Assembly (NCBI GenBank): GCA_040755755.1
Contig: JBFLZW010000069.1
Coordinates: 57,642 to 121,641, forward strand
Reading direction: 5' to 3'
DNA: 64,000 bases
DNA from: a bacterium
GTDB lineage: Bacteria; SZUA-182; DTGQ01
Each line of letters opens with the position of its first letter. Positions within the stretch are counted from its first letter, which is position 1. The notes below the pieces were generated by a model, which made no database searches, had not been told where the DNA came from, and was given only the letters and a program-made list of their open reading frames with translations. The translations under genes and the position numbers were made by a program. This document shows, in pieces, positions 41,851 to 51,766 of the stretch.

Positions 41851-42163
41851 CCCACCCTGGGGTTGGCCATAGGCGATGGGTGGGGGGCGTAGGGAGTCCG
41901 TAGGACGACCGGAGCCCCCCACCCATCGATGCCTGTGTCTTAAGGTTTCTTTAAATCTGTAACTCTCCCAACTGCACGTAATAATATGGGCCTTATGAGT
42001 GAGGCGGTCCAAGAGGGCTGTGGTCAGAATTGGATCACCAAAAACCTGGGTCCAGTCAGAAAACCCCAGATTGGTAGTGATAATGACTGATCCTCTCTCA
42101 TGCCGCTCCGCGAGAACCTGGAACAACAACTCAGCTCCCTGCCTGGAGAAGGGAATATAGCCC
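41803..42163 (-). pseudogene. istB: IS21-family istB helper ATPase, C-terminal fragment
   Basis: The minus strand encodes GYIPFSRQGAELLFQVLAER, then HERGSVIITTNLGFSDWTQV, FGDPILTTALLDRLTH and AHIITCSWESYRFKETL, the C-terminal third of IstB, the AAA+ helper of IS21 transposases. The N-terminal ATP-binding part and the IstA transposase are absent: upstream of 42163 similarity stops abruptly. After ETL the frame runs into low-complexity sequence to a stop at 41803. Non-functional remnant. Confidence 0.8.
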
Positions 42164-42463
42164 GAATGGCACTTACATAAGAATTAGTAATTCTCCCGCA
42201 GAGACGCTGAGACGCAGAGGATATCATTGAAAAGTAAAAGTAAAACAAGTTCCTCCTTGTGCCTTTTTACTTTTTGCTTGCTTCCAGGCCGTTGACACAT
42301 CGATATATCCCGACTTTCATCAGGACCTTGCCGGATTGGTTGTTCTCTGCGTCTCTGATGTTAGACCATCTATCCCCCCATTTTTTACCCTCAAAAACCT
42401 TCTGGGGCTAGTGTTTTTAGAGGTTTTCGATGATCTAATGTATTGAAATCTTGAAGAAAGGAG

Positions 42464-42540
42464 TGGTGGCGGTGCAGGGATTTGAACCCCGGACACTGCG
42501 GATATGAGCCGCATGCTCTGACCAACTGAGCTACACCGCC
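42464..42540 (-). tRNA. tRNA-Met (CAT anticodon, elongator type)
   Basis: On the minus strand the acceptor stem GGCGGTG pairs with CACCGCC. The D-arm is TAGCTCAGTTGGTCAGAGCA, the anticodon stem TGCGG/CCGCA with loop CTCATAT (anticodon CAT), the T-arm GGGGTTCAAATCCC, then discriminator A and an encoded CCA (42464-42466). The first base pairs with position 72 (G-C), unlike initiator tRNA-fMet, so this is elongator tRNA-Met; lysidine-modified tRNA-Ile2 cannot be excluded. 77 nt. It lies between the IS21 remnant and murA. Confidence 0.95.
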
Positions 42541-42893
42541 TGCCGATGTTCTACAGCATCCTTGTGTTCAGAATGCAGTAGCTTCCTTGGAAGGAACTTC
42601 TCTCCTGCTTCTTTGAATTAGCGCTGAAAATGCAAAAACATCTTAATAATACAGAGATTTCGATTTCTTGTCAAGTAAATTGCCTCAGGGTCAGGTAAAT
42701 TGTCCAAAAATATTCCCCTGTCCGGAGAGAGTCGGCAATCCGGCAAAAAACTTTACCCGCTGATCAACTGTTGATTTTTGCTGGTTGAAGCGATATTATG
42801 AGAACTTTCGATACATCAAACATCGTATGCTCATAATCAATTTAGCTTTTTTCCCCTCTGATCTCTCAGTTGATCTCAGGGAGAGGGTAAAAA
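42541..42893. other. Leader region between tRNA-Met and murA
   Basis: 353 bp, no gene supported. It should contain the divergent promoters of the tRNA (minus) and murA (plus). AGGGAGAGGG (42880s) is the purine-rich ribosome site of murA. Confidence 0.5.
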
Positions 42894-44204
42894 ATGACGA
42901 AGTATTATAAAATTCGGGGTGCCAGGCCGCTTTCTGGCAGCATAAGAGTAGGTGGAGCCAAAAATACTTTACCCAAGAGCATTGTTGCCTCCCTGCTGAC
43001 CGATGAGCCATGTGTACTTTCTAATGTATCAAACATCGGAGATGTGACCGTAACCCTGGACATGTGCAGATCCATCGGTACTGAATTTGAATGGCTAAAT
43101 CATTCAACAATCAGAATCTCGACTCCACGGGTTACTTCTCCCGCCATCAATTCAGGATTTTCCGGCATCAACCGGATTCCCATCCTCATGCTGGGTCCCC
43201 TGCTCCATCGGGTTGGCATAGCTGAGATTCCTCTTCTTGGCGGCTGCAAGATAGGTCCTCGCCCGATTGACTTTCATATTGATGCCTTACGGGCCCTCGG
43301 TGCTCAGGTTGACCTGGTTGAGGGAGTATACCGGGCTGAAGCCTCCAAACTGCACGGTACTACCATTTCGCTTCCCTATCCGAGTGTCGGAGCAACAGAA
43401 ACAATCCTCCTGTCAGCGAGCCTGGCTGAGGGCACTACAGTAATCAGGAATGCAGCCATAGAGCCGGAGGTAATTGACCTGATAGCGGTTTTGCAGAAAA
43501 TGGGAGCGATCATAGCCGTAGATGTAGACCGAACCATCATTATTGATGGAGTAAAACGGCTGCGCAGTTTCAAACACCATGCCCTGACCGACAGGATAGA
43601 GGTAGCTTCCTGGGCCTGTGCGGCTATTGCCACCGGGGGTGATGTAGTCGTGGAGAACTCGGACCAGCTTGGGATGATGGCCTTTCTCAATATCATCCGC
43701 AAGATTGGAGCTGAATATGAGGTTCTGGAAAACGGCATTCGTTTCTTTTCCGGGGGAAACCGTCTGCATCCTACCTTTCTTGAGACCGATGTCCACCCGG
43801 GATTTATGACCGATTGGCAGCAGCCTTTCGTTATCCTGATGACTCAGGCGGAAGGGTTATCGGTTTTACATGAGACCGTGTATGAGAACCGGTTCGGCTA
43901 CACCAATGAATTGAGGCGGATGGGGGCAGAAATCCAGGTTTATCAGCAATGTCTGGGAGGAAAGCCCTGCCGGTTCTTGCACCGCAATTATCCTCACAGT
44001 TGTGTGATTAAAGGCCGGACACCTTTACAGGGAATAGAAATGACCATTCCTGATCTGCGGGCAGGATTTTCTTATATCATTGCAGCTCTGGTCGCTTCCG
44101 GAGAATCGGTCATTAAGGGTGTAAACTACATCGAACGGGGATATGATTCCATCCCTGAAAAGGCCAGGTCCCTGGGTGCTGATTTTGAAGTAGTCGAGGA
44201 CTGA
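42894..44204 (+). CDS. murA: UDP-N-acetylglucosamine 1-carboxyvinyltransferase
   Basis: MurA catalyses the first committed step of peptidoglycan synthesis, transfer of enolpyruvate from PEP to UDP-GlcNAc. 436 residues with the inside-out alpha/beta barrel blocks: LSGSIRVGGAKNTLPKSIVA, LLGGCKIGPRPIDFHIDALR (active-site Cys and the PEP-binding Arg), VGATETILLSASLAEG, AAIEPEVIDL, DRIEVASWACAAIATGG, and DVHPGFMTDWQQPF. The last block differs from the usual PHPGFPTDMQAQ, as in a divergent MurA subgroup. Monocistronic or with the following small membrane gene. Confidence 0.88.
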   Translation: MTKYYKIRGARPLSGSIRVGGAKNTLPKSIVASLLTDEPCVLSNVSNIGDVTVTLDMCRSIGTEFEWLNHSTIRISTPRVTSPAINSGFSGINRIPILMLGPLLHRVGIAEIPLLGGCKIGPRPIDFHIDALRALGAQVDLVEGVYRAEASKLHGTTISLPYPSVGATETILLSASLAEGTTVIRNAAIEPEVIDLIAVLQKMGAIIAVDVDRTIIIDGVKRLRSFKHHALTDRIEVASWACAAIATGGDVVVENSDQLGMMAFLNIIRKIGAEYEVLENGIRFFSGGNRLHPTFLETDVHPGFMTDWQQPFVILMTQAEGLSVLHETVYENRFGYTNELRRMGAEIQVYQQCLGGKPCRFLHRNYPHSCVIKGRTPLQGIEMTIPDLRAGFSYIIAALVASGESVIKGVNYIERGYDSIPEKARSLGADFEVVED

Positions 44205-44246
44205 TAGCTTTTTCACTTTTAGAAGAAATCATCTGCAGTGCTTTTC

Positions 44247-44876
44247 ATGGGAACAAAAGCGATGGATAATACATTTTTGTATAAAGAGTACGAATTGAGC
44301 TTTGAGCAGTTGCGTTTCTATGATAACCGTCAGATGGACCTCCTCAAGTATCTGTTTACCCTCACCTCATCAGTCGCCACAGCCCAATTTGCAATTTACG
44401 AGTTCCTGAAGTCCCCTACAAAAGGGTTTTTCCTGTGCCAGACATTTCTCTCTTCAGTGGTCTTCATTGCTTCCATGTTGCTGTACCTGTCAATGATCCA
44501 AAACAGGCTCTATTTTGTTTTTACCGCACGGCAACTGAATGCGCTTCGAAAGTTTTTTCTGGAAACCGAAGCAACAGATTTCAAAAGCAATGAGCTCTAC
44601 ACTTCGGTTGACTTTCCTGCAATCAGCCCATCCAGCGTACATACATTTCAACTGCTTGGCGCATCCTTCCTGTCAGCCCTTTTCGGTGCGATTTCCGTAT
44701 ATTCCCTCTCCCAGGCACTGCAGCAGTATCCCTGCTGGTGGTTAATTGCCGGATCGTTTGTACTCATATCCGGAGCAGAGATTGCCAGTGGCGTCACCTA
44801 TCTTGTTTGCGTCGGCAGCAAACCAGCCGATATCGCTGTTCATGGTAGTATGATCCGTCCGCAAGGCTCCGGATGA
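44247..44876 (+). CDS. Conserved-looking membrane protein, unknown
   Basis: About 209 residues; start could be ATG 44247 or 44262, with no strong ribosome site to decide. Four probable membrane helices in two pairs: LFTLTSSVATAQFAIYEFL and TFLSSVVFIASMLLYLSMIQ near the N-terminus, FLSALFGAISVYSLSQAL and WWLIAGSFVLISGAEIASGV near the C-terminus, with a soluble middle. The N-terminal FLYKEYELSFEQLRFYDNRQ is amphipathic. I do not recognise the family. It begins 43 bp after murA on the same strand and is convergent with the PFL gene. Confidence 0.65.
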   Translation: MGTKAMDNTFLYKEYELSFEQLRFYDNRQMDLLKYLFTLTSSVATAQFAIYEFLKSPTKGFFLCQTFLSSVVFIASMLLYLSMIQNRLYFVFTARQLNALRKFFLETEATDFKSNELYTSVDFPAISPSSVHTFQLLGASFLSALFGAISVYSLSQALQQYPCWWLIAGSFVLISGAEIASGVTYLVCVGSKPADIAVHGSMIRPQGSG

Positions 44877-44896
44877 TTGCTTCCCCCGGAAAAATA

Positions 44897-46255
44897 TTAA
44901 TTTTTCAGGCTGCTTATCGGTGCCGGGATCCTGCCCCCTCGCCTGATAAATTCGCTGCTTGAAAATTTATTGAGCTCCATAACAGGTGCCTTTCCCAATA
45001 AGCCTCCAAATTCCGCAACTTCTCCAACCCCTTTCCCCCAGACAGGGATAATCCGAACCGCCGTGGTTTTATTGTTTATGACCCCGATGGCCGCTTCATC
45101 AGCAATAATTGCCGAGATAGTTTCAGCGCTGGTATCCCCGGGAATGGCAATCATATCAAGCCCAACCGAGCAGACACAGGTCATTGCCTCGAGTTTTTCC
45201 ATGCAGAGCGAACCTTTGAAAACCGCATCGATCATCCCTTCATCCTCACTGACCGGGATAAAAGCCCCGCTTAATCCCCCCACATGAGATGAAGCCATAG
45301 TGCCGCCTTTTTTGACCGCATCATTCAAAAGTGCCAGAGCGGCAGTCGATCCTGGAGCCCCAAAGCTTTCAAGCCCCATCTCCTCGAGTATCCTGGCAAC
45401 GCTGTCACCGATGGCCGGTGTTGGAGCAAGTGAAACATCGACAATGCCGAAAGGCACATGGAGTCTTTTTGATGCTTCCATGGCCACCAGTTGTCCAAGC
45501 CTGGTTATTTTAAAAGCGGTTCTTTTTATCGTCTCGGCTACGGTATCGAAGTTTGCACCTTTTACCTTTTCAAGCGCAGATTTAACTGCACCAGGGCCGC
45601 TTATTCCAATATTTATCGAACATTCGGGTTCTCCAAGTCCGTGGAATGCACCGGCCATAAAAGGATTGTCTTCCACCGCATTGGTGAATACCACAAGCTT
45701 GGCGCATCCAATGCTGTCTTTATCCCGGGTGAGGTAGGCGGTCTCTTTGATAATCTCACCCATGTGTCTGACCGAATCCATATTGATACCGGATTTTGTA
45801 GTAGCCAGATTTACGGATGAGCAGACCCTTTCAGTAGCCGCAAGGGCCTCCGGTATCGAGGCAATAAGCTTTATGTCGCCCTTGGTACATCCTTTATGTA
45901 CCAGGGCGGTAAACCCGCCGATAAAATTTACCCCAACGGTTTGTGCAGCCTGATCAATAACCTGAGCGAAGGCCACATAATTCTCATCATCCGATGGCTC
46001 GGCAACTATGGAAATCGGTGTGACGGCAATCCTCTTATTAATTATCGGAATGCCATACTCAAGGGATATATCGTTGCTGACGCGAACAAGATTCTTTGCG
46101 CAATAGGTAATCTTATCGTAGATCTTCCTCCTGGCAACAGCTCCATCAGAATCAGCACAATCCTTGAGAGATATACCCATGGTGATGGTTCTGATATCAA
46201 GCTTCTCCGATTCAATCATCCGAATTGTTTCTACTATTTCACTTTGATTTATCAT
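44897..46255 (-). CDS. PFL family protein (UPF0210/DUF711)
   Basis: 452-residue protein of the UPF0210 family, related in fold to pyruvate formate-lyase barrels but with no known reaction. Family blocks: [20 protein letters not shown] at the N-terminus, [67 protein letters not shown] and [20 protein letters not shown]. Length is normal. In many bacteria it is next to the UPF0237 ACT-domain gene, as here (ACT gene 123 bp upstream), so the pair probably works together. Confidence 0.92.
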   Translation of the reverse strand: MINQSEIVETIRMIESEKLDIRTITMGISLKDCADSDGAVARRKIYDKITYCAKNLVRVSNDISLEYGIPIINKRIAVTPISIVAEPSDDENYVAFAQVIDQAAQTVGVNFIGGFTALVHKGCTKGDIKLIASIPEALAATERVCSSVNLATTKSGINMDSVRHMGEIIKETAYLTRDKDSIGCAKLVVFTNAVEDNPFMAGAFHGLGEPECSINIGISGPGAVKSALEKVKGANFDTVAETIKRTAFKITRLGQLVAMEASKRLHVPFGIVDVSLAPTPAIGDSVARILEEMGLESFGAPGSTAALALLNDAVKKGGTMASSHVGGLSGAFIPVSEDEGMIDAVFKGSLCMEKLEAMTCVCSVGLDMIAIPGDTSAETISAIIADEAAIGVINNKTTAVRIIPVWGKGVGEVAEFGGLLGKAPVMELNKFSSSEFIRRGGRIPAPISSLKN

Positions 46256-46378
46256 TTTTGCACCTGAATCCGCTTTCTTACTCCCTCGCCCTCTGAAGGG
46301 GAGAGGGAAAGGAGTGAGGGGTTTTATTAGTGAGGAGTTCTTATAGTAACGCGGGAAGGAAGAATTGTATGAAACATT

Positions 46379-46648
46379 CTATATTTGGTGCATAGCCTTA
46401 AACACCTCTTCCCGCTGTATCTTGATCTGTAATCCTATTGTTTTTCCTTTTTCTTCCAATATGCTATGGAGCTCGGAAAAAGAGATTTTCATATTTGAAA
46501 GATCAACCAGCATAATCATGGTGAAGTAATCCTGAAGTATTGTCTGGCTGATATCCAGGATATTTACCATATTGTCCGCCAGAACTGTGCTTACCTGGGC
46601 AATAATTCCTGTTTTGTCCTTACCTATTACGGTAACAATTGCTTTCAT
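46379..46648 (-). CDS. ACT-domain protein (UPF0237)
   Basis: 89-residue protein made of one or two ACT-type ligand-binding subdomains, beginning KAIVTVIGKDKTGIIAQVST. VLADNMVNILDISQTILQDY and FTMIMLVDLS follow. ACT proteins bind amino acids or other small ligands and regulate partners. It is directly upstream of the PFL-family gene in the usual conserved pair; the ligand is unknown. Confidence 0.9.
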   Translation of the reverse strand: MKAIVTVIGKDKTGIIAQVSTVLADNMVNILDISQTILQDYFTMIMLVDLSNMKISFSELHSILEEKGKTIGLQIKIQREEVFKAMHQI

Positions 46649-46765
46649 GCCGTGTTCTCCCTGTCATTTAATTATCCTTTTGGATGGATTTTGGGGGCCG
46701 TAGCGCTAGATGAGCCGCAGTGGGTGATCATTGGCCGCGGACTTATTATATCGAGTGACTAGAGC

Positions 46766-47296
46766 TTAACTCAATTCGTAACGATTCTTTATCCGGGAGA
46801 GGATTACCTTGATAACATCTTCATGCCCCATCTCTGTACAGTCAATCGTACTGTCTGCATATTGCTGATAGAGCGGCATTCTCTCATTATAGAGTTCGAT
46901 GAGTGTCTGGGTAGATTTTTTGACAACACCACGCGTTAAAATATTGGTCAGCCTTTTTTCCAAAAGGTGAACAGGCAGATGAAGGTGTAAGACCATCCCC
47001 TGTGACTTGAGATGTGCCATTGCAAGGGCACTATAGACAACACTTCCACCTGTGGCAATGACAGATCCCCTTTTGGTTATAGAGATTATATACCGCTCTT
47101 CAAGCTCACAAAATTTTTCCAAACCTTCTCTGTCAATAATCTCTTGAAGGGTTCTTCCTTCTTCTACCTGGATGTAGACATCCGTGTCGAGAAAATCTCG
47201 CGACAGTACCTTTGCCAGAATAACACCGATTGTGCTTTTACCAACTCCCGGCATCCCGATGAGAACTATATTGTGATCTTTTTGGAAGTTGACCAT
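46766..47296 (-). CDS. Shikimate-kinase-like P-loop kinase, atypical
   Basis: 176-residue P-loop kinase of the shikimate kinase fold. Start ATG 47296. Walker A is IVLIGMPGVGKSTIG; DFLDTDVYIQVEEGRTLQEI keeps the substrate Asp of the SK family. The shikimate-binding Arg of the FRxxE motif is replaced (EKFCELEERYI), and the GGG loop reads ATGGSVVYS. The lid and NERMPLYQQYAD (usual RxPLYxxxA) are kept. It is therefore probably not a normal AroK; a related small-molecule kinase is more likely. It lies 16 bp after the M16 protease gene. Confidence 0.75.
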   Translation of the reverse strand: MVNFQKDHNIVLIGMPGVGKSTIGVILAKVLSRDFLDTDVYIQVEEGRTLQEIIDREGLEKFCELEERYIISITKRGSVIATGGSVVYSALAMAHLKSQGMVLHLHLPVHLLEKRLTNILTRGVVKKSTQTLIELYNERMPLYQQYADSTIDCTEMGHEDVIKVILSRIKNRYELS

Positions 47297-47312
47297 GTAT
47301 TTCTCCCTCCCC

Positions 47313-48611
47313 TCACGGCGAAAATTCCCTCGCCAGGGCGTTGACCCGCATTTCTTCCTCTTGCGCATACTGGCCGACAACGACGATATTCAGCCCTGAA
47401 TTGACAAAGTATTCCCGGCATACCCGCCGTATCTGCTCCCGCGTTACCTGTTCAATCTTTTTCCGCTCCGATTCCAGAGACTCACCCTGGCGGTAGAGCT
47501 CGTTCCAGCCGAACCGGTCCGCCATCTTGGCCACATTGTCCAGCGAAAAGTCAAATTCAAGGATATAACGGCGCTTGGCCCGCAAAAATTCTTCCTGGGA
47601 AACCATTGTGGTGGCAGTTTTGCGGACCTCGCGGAGTACCTCCTGCACGACCCGGGAAATTTTTTCCGGAGCTACGGAAAAATCGATATCAAAGGTGCCC
47701 GTGTCATGAAAGGAGGAAACACCGGCGGAAATATCGTAGACCAGCCCCTGCCGCTCACGGATGTTCCACTGGAGGCGGGAGGAATTGCCGTAGTCCATGA
47801 TTCTCTGGAGAAGCAGTATGGCGTAGTAATCCGGCGAGTTATACGATACGGCCCGAAAGCATACCTGAACATTGGCCTGGCTGCCGGAATTATTCTTGAA
47901 CAGAACCTGGGCAGCTTTCTGACAGGACGGTTGAGGGGGAATCTGGACTTCCCGTCCTTTCGGAAGCTCGGAAAAATGCTTACCGGCACAGGTTAGAACC
48001 TGCTCGTGTTTGATTTTTCCGGCAACACAAAGGACCATGTTCGAGGCTGTATAATGGGTTTCAAAATATGTCCGGACTTCCTCTTCGGTAAAGCCGAGAA
48101 CATTCTCTTTGGTGCCAAGGGTCGGGAACCCCAGACTGCCTTCCGGCCAGAGCAGCCTGGAGGAGAGGTTATCGATGTCGATATCCTCTCCCTTTTCATT
48201 GGTTTCATTCAGGATTTCTTCCAGGATGATTTGCTTTTCCGTCTCCATGTCGGCAAACCTGGGGGAGATAAACAGCTCGGAAAACAGCGCCATGCCCCTG
48301 GCGAAATAGCGGGGATGCAGGCTCAGCCAGTAGCAGGTGTCTTCAACCCCGGTTACGGCGTTGATATCTCCGCCCAGAGATTCAAAGCGCTTGTGCAACT
48401 GGTAGGAACTGGGCATATTCCTGGTGCCCCGAAACAGCATATGTTCGAGGAAGTGAGAGATACCGTTATTGCCTGCAGTTTCAAACCGTGTGCCTGCTCT
48501 GACATACAGACTGATTTCCACGGAATGAAGGTGGGGCATCTCCACGGTAATAACCCGAAGGCCGTTATTCAATACTGACTTGGTGCAGGTAAGCGAGAGG
48601 TTTTCCTTCAA
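47313..48611 (-). CDS. M16-family zinc metalloprotease
   Basis: 432-residue M16B peptidase (pitrilysin/processing-peptidase type). The inverted zinc motif HFLEHMLFRGT (HxxEH) and the downstream third ligand region QIILEEILNE are present. The second inactive half carries QANVQVCFRAVSYNSPDYYA and the R/Y pair region NIRERQGLVYDIS. The start is a TTG at 48611, limited by an upstream stop. Usually periplasmic or cytoplasmic in bacteria; no signal peptide is seen here. In several genomes it is next to pnp/dut genes; here it sits between hisI and the kinase-like gene. Confidence 0.9.
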   Translation of the reverse strand: MKENLSLTCTKSVLNNGLRVITVEMPHLHSVEISLYVRAGTRFETAGNNGISHFLEHMLFRGTRNMPSSYQLHKRFESLGGDINAVTGVEDTCYWLSLHPRYFARGMALFSELFISPRFADMETEKQIILEEILNETNEKGEDIDIDNLSSRLLWPEGSLGFPTLGTKENVLGFTEEEVRTYFETHYTASNMVLCVAGKIKHEQVLTCAGKHFSELPKGREVQIPPQPSCQKAAQVLFKNNSGSQANVQVCFRAVSYNSPDYYAILLLQRIMDYGNSSRLQWNIRERQGLVYDISAGVSSFHDTGTFDIDFSVAPEKISRVVQEVLREVRKTATTMVSQEEFLRAKRRYILEFDFSLDNVAKMADRFGWNELYRQGESLESERKKIEQVTREQIRRVCREYFVNSGLNIVVVGQYAQEEEMRVNALAREFSP

Positions 48612-48642
48612 AGAGATTGACCTTCAACACCCGAGCGGTGAG

Positions 48643-49005
48643 CTACAATTTTTGCGAAACAATCCTGGGCTCCCGATCGTCTCCCTGATACTGGCGGTAA
48701 AAGCAGGTCCGGTATCCGGTGTGGCAGGCCGGACCGTTCTGTCTGACTTTTATCAGCAGGGTATCCGCATCACAATCATACAGGATTTCCTGAACTTCCT
48801 GAATATGTCCGGAGGTTTCTCCCTTTTTCCACAGACAATTCCTCGACCGGCTCCAAAAGTGAGTAATGCCGGTTTCAATCGTCAACTGTAGCGATTCGGC
48901 ATTCATATAGGCAAGCATCAGGATTTCCTTGTCGTTGACATCCTGAATAATTGCCGGAATCAGTCCATCCGGGCCAAACTTTAACTCCTTAACTAAATTC
49001 GTCAT
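48643..49005 (-). CDS. hisI: Phosphoribosyl-AMP cyclohydrolase
   Basis: HisI opens the purine ring of phosphoribosyl-AMP in step three of histidine synthesis. 120 residues, the stand-alone form without HisE. Blocks: [40 protein letters not shown] and the metal-ligand Cys in [12 protein letters not shown] and [12 protein letters not shown]. The gene overlaps the end of the sigma-54 regulator gene by 17 bp. No other his gene is in the window. Confidence 0.95.
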   Translation of the reverse strand: MTNLVKELKFGPDGLIPAIIQDVNDKEILMLAYMNAESLQLTIETGITHFWSRSRNCLWKKGETSGHIQEVQEILYDCDADTLLIKVRQNGPACHTGYRTCFYRQYQGDDREPRIVSQKL

Positions 49006-50410
49006 ACCTTTTCCTCTGGCTATCTAAGTAATCATTCTTACTGTCCGGCTTACTGTCCGGATATTCATTTTTGGGCTCAAGCCCATACATTTTCAACTTC
49101 TGGTACAGGAGACTGCGATCGATTTTCAGGATCTTGGCACTTTTGGAGATATTACCCCGATTTGCCTGCAGGGTCTGGGTGATTAAATATTTTTCAAATT
49201 CCTGCTTGGCTTCCCGTAAAGAGGGTTGATTTTTCTCCCTGAGAGAGATCGGAATATCAAGAGCTGTAATGATGTTGCCAGGGACCATGATCACCAGTCT
49301 CTCGATCAGGTTTTTTAATTCTCTTACATTGCCGGGCCAATCGTAGCGGCATAAAAGATCCATGGCTTCGGCGGTGACTTTTTTCAACTTGCGCCCGTTT
49401 TCAGCACAAAATTCCTTTAAAAAGTGATCGACCAGATGCGGGATATCCTCTTTTCGCTCCTTCAGGCTCGGAACCTTGATGGGGATAACACTCAGCCGGT
49501 AATACAGGTCCTCCCGGAAATTTCCCTGCTCGATTTCATCTTTTAAGTTTTTATTCGAGGCAGCAATGACGCGCACGTCAACTTTAATCGGCTCCCCCCC
49601 CCCGACGCGCTGCACTGCTTCCTCCTCCAGAACCCGCAGCAGCTTGGCCTGGGTTTTGAGGCTCATATCGCCTACTTCATCCAGAAACAGTGTCCCGCTG
49701 TCGGCCAATTCGAATTTCCCCTGCCTGCGGGCTGTTGCTCCGGTAAAAGCTCCCTTTTCGTGCCCGAACAGCTCGCTCTCGATAAGGTCTTCAGGGATGG
49801 CCGCACAGTTCACCCCGATAAACGGATTATCCCTTCTCCTGCTTTTTTCGTGGATTTCCCGGGCAATTAATTCTTTTCCCGTGCCGTTTTCCCCATAGAT
49901 TAAAACCCGGCCATTCGTCGGGGCAGCGATTTGGACCTGCTTTCTCAATTCATTCAGCGCCCTGCTCTGGCCGATAATTTCATATTTTTTGTTGATCCGC
50001 ATTCGTAAGTTTTTATTTTCCGCTTCCAGCCGCCGCTGGTCCAGTGCATGTTTCACGATCAATACGGTTTTTTCCAGGGAAAGCGGCTTTTCGATAAAGT
50101 CGAAGGCCCCCATTTTAATGGCCCTGACTGCCGTTTCAATCGTGCCATGACCTGAAATCATGATCACCGGAATATCCGGATTTGTCTCCCGTACCCGGTG
50201 TAAAAGCTCCATGCCGTCGATTTTGGGCATCCAGATATCGGACAGGATCAGGTCAGGGGGAGAATCACTCTGGATTTTTGCAAGACCTGCCTCACCATCT
50301 TCAGCCAGAGAGACTTCATATCCCTCGTCGGTCAGGATACCGGCCAGTGAGGAGCGGATGCGGCCTTCATCATCGATAACCAGAATATGGGCACAGGGCA
50401 TGCGATGCAT
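48989..50410 (-). CDS. NtrC-type sigma-54-dependent response regulator
   Basis: About 473 residues in three domains. The receiver is at residues ~6-120 (phospho-Asp in [13 protein letters not shown], Lys in [11 protein letters not shown]). The AAA+ domain is at ~140-370, with Walker [10 protein letters not shown], the sigma-54 contact loop [12 protein letters not shown] and Walker [11 protein letters not shown]. The C-terminal Fis-type helix-turn-helix is [20 protein letters not shown]. It activates sigma-54 promoters when phosphorylated. No sensor kinase is adjacent; the nearest in the window is 13 kb away and carries its own receiver. The start ATG 50410 (GTGs at 50413 and 50416 possible) abuts the rhomboid stop. 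Confidence 0.92.
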   Translation of the reverse strand: MHRMPCAHILVIDDEGRIRSSLAGILTDEGYEVSLAEDGEAGLAKIQSDSPPDLILSDIWMPKIDGMELLHRVRETNPDIPVIMISGHGTIETAVRAIKMGAFDFIEKPLSLEKTVLIVKHALDQRRLEAENKNLRMRINKKYEIIGQSRALNELRKQVQIAAPTNGRVLIYGENGTGKELIAREIHEKSRRRDNPFIGVNCAAIPEDLIESELFGHEKGAFTGATARRQGKFELADSGTLFLDEVGDMSLKTQAKLLRVLEEEAVQRVGGGEPIKVDVRVIAASNKNLKDEIEQGNFREDLYYRLSVIPIKVPSLKERKEDIPHLVDHFLKEFCAENGRKLKKVTAEAMDLLCRYDWPGNVRELKNLIERLVIMVPGNIITALDIPISLREKNQPSLREAKQEFEKYLITQTLQANRGNISKSAKILKIDRSLLYQKLKMYGLEPKNEYPDSKPDSKNDYLDSQRKRYDEFS

Positions 50411-51129
50411 CACCACCTTATTTCATCCCGGCCGAAATATTTTCGTATTCCGAGCCTCCGGCGGCGTTTCCTGAACAGAAAGATAAGCGCCATTCCCATG
50501 ATAAAGCCGCCGATATGGGCAAACCAGGCAACCCCACCGGATATCGAATGGGAGGTCAGGCTGAAGGCTCCGCTGAGGAACTGAACAACGATCCAGAAAG
50601 TCAGCAGGAGGCTGGCGGGAAGCCGGACTGTTTCAATCAGGAATCCGAAAAAAACCAGGGTCATCACTCTTGCCTGGGGATACAGCAGCAGATAAGCCCC
50701 TAAAACGCCGGATATGGCTCCGCTGGCCCCGATCATGGGGATGGTTGAACTCGGGGAAACCATGACCTGGGTGATTGCCGCCGCAGTTCCGCACAGAAGA
50801 TAAAAGACGGCAAACCGGACATGCCCCATCGCGTCTTCCACATTATCGCCAAAAATCCACAGATACAGCATATTTCCCAGAAGATGAGCCAGCCCTCCGT
50901 GGAGAAACATGGATGTCACAATCGTAAAGGGCAAGGGAACAGGAGCCAATGGAGGGAGGTCCGTAAAATGACTCAGCTCATAAGGGATGATGCCAAGGAT
51001 TTTGATAAGCCGATCGCCGTATGCTCCCAGAAGAAGCTGATAAACAAAAACCACGCAGTTCAAACCGATAATGGTCACGGTAACTACCGGAAAGCTATCG
51101 CTTGGAATATCATCCTTCAGGGGAATCAA
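50410..51129 (-). CDS. Rhomboid-family intramembrane serine protease
   Basis: 239-residue membrane protease. The catalytic Ser is in GASGAISGVLGAYLL, the catalytic His in AWFAHIGGFIMG. About seven helices, with the first-loop region HGGLAHLLGNMLYLWIFGDN of the family. The C-terminus is strongly basic (FRKRRRRLGIRKYF). It belongs to a larger group with the N-terminal MIPLKDDIPSDSFPVVT. It is coupled by one base to the regulator gene. Substrate unknown. Confidence 0.92.
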   Translation of the reverse strand: MIPLKDDIPSDSFPVVTVTIIGLNCVVFVYQLLLGAYGDRLIKILGIIPYELSHFTDLPPLAPVPLPFTIVTSMFLHGGLAHLLGNMLYLWIFGDNVEDAMGHVRFAVFYLLCGTAAAITQVMVSPSSTIPMIGASGAISGVLGAYLLLYPQARVMTLVFFGFLIETVRLPASLLLTFWIVVQFLSGAFSLTSHSISGGVAWFAHIGGFIMGMALIFLFRKRRRRLGIRKYFGRDEIRW

Positions 51130-51161
51130 CCGGCTTGCTCCTTGCTACTTATACTGCCACG

Positions 51162-51596
51162 TTATTCGCCGCCTCTCATTTCTTTTTCCAAAAATGCCTT
51201 CAAGGTATTATAGATAAATTCCCCCTGCTTCAGTGCATCGCCTGCTTCATCCGGCCCGTACACCTTGGATGGAACCCACAAGGGAAGGTCCCCGCGCTGG
51301 TAGAGTGGAAATCTGGTTCTGGCTCCGTGCTTTTCCAAAATCAAAGCTGCTTTTTGGATTTCATCGATATTATCGATTTCATTCCTGAATACAGCTACAA
51401 ACAGCGTTGAAGTTTTGTGATCACGGGTAAAAATTTCGCGGAGGGCTAAACAGGCCTTGGTTATTTTCTCCACACACTCCTGGGAAAAATGAATTGTACG
51501 GCTGTAGAGCCCGTTGATGTTGGTCAGCCGTGCAGTTTCAATATCTACGGTGCTTTCAGTCAAATATGCCTCGGCTATATCCTTTGGATCGTGCAC
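51162..51596 (-). CDS. HEPN-domain protein
   Basis: 144-residue all-alpha protein of HEPN type. DIAEAYLTESTVDIETARLT and YSRTIHFSQECVEKITKACL show the two-helix pattern with amphipathic spacing of HEPN domains, though the R-x4-6-H ribonuclease motif is not evident. The start is a GTG at 51596 with AAAGGAGAG upstream. No MNT gene is adjacent, so it may be a lone HEPN protein or non-toxic relative. It is 32 bp upstream of the rhomboid gene in a housekeeping run. Confidence 0.72.
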   Translation of the reverse strand: MHDPKDIAEAYLTESTVDIETARLTNINGLYSRTIHFSQECVEKITKACLALREIFTRDHKTSTLFVAVFRNEIDNIDEIQKAALILEKHGARTRFPLYQRGDLPLWVPSKVYGPDEAGDALKQGEFIYNTLKAFLEKEMRGGE

Positions 51597-51766
51597 GTAT
51601 TCTCTCCTTTCTTCTTATACCCCACACACAATAACTGTGTCTTACATGGCCTCAAAAGCTCATTACCAGCCCTCTATCCTGCTTCTGCAATATACAAAAT
51701 AAAATAAAAAAAGTCAACGGTTTAGGTGATATTCCAGCCCTTTTGGCCGGAAAAAGTCCAATTTCC

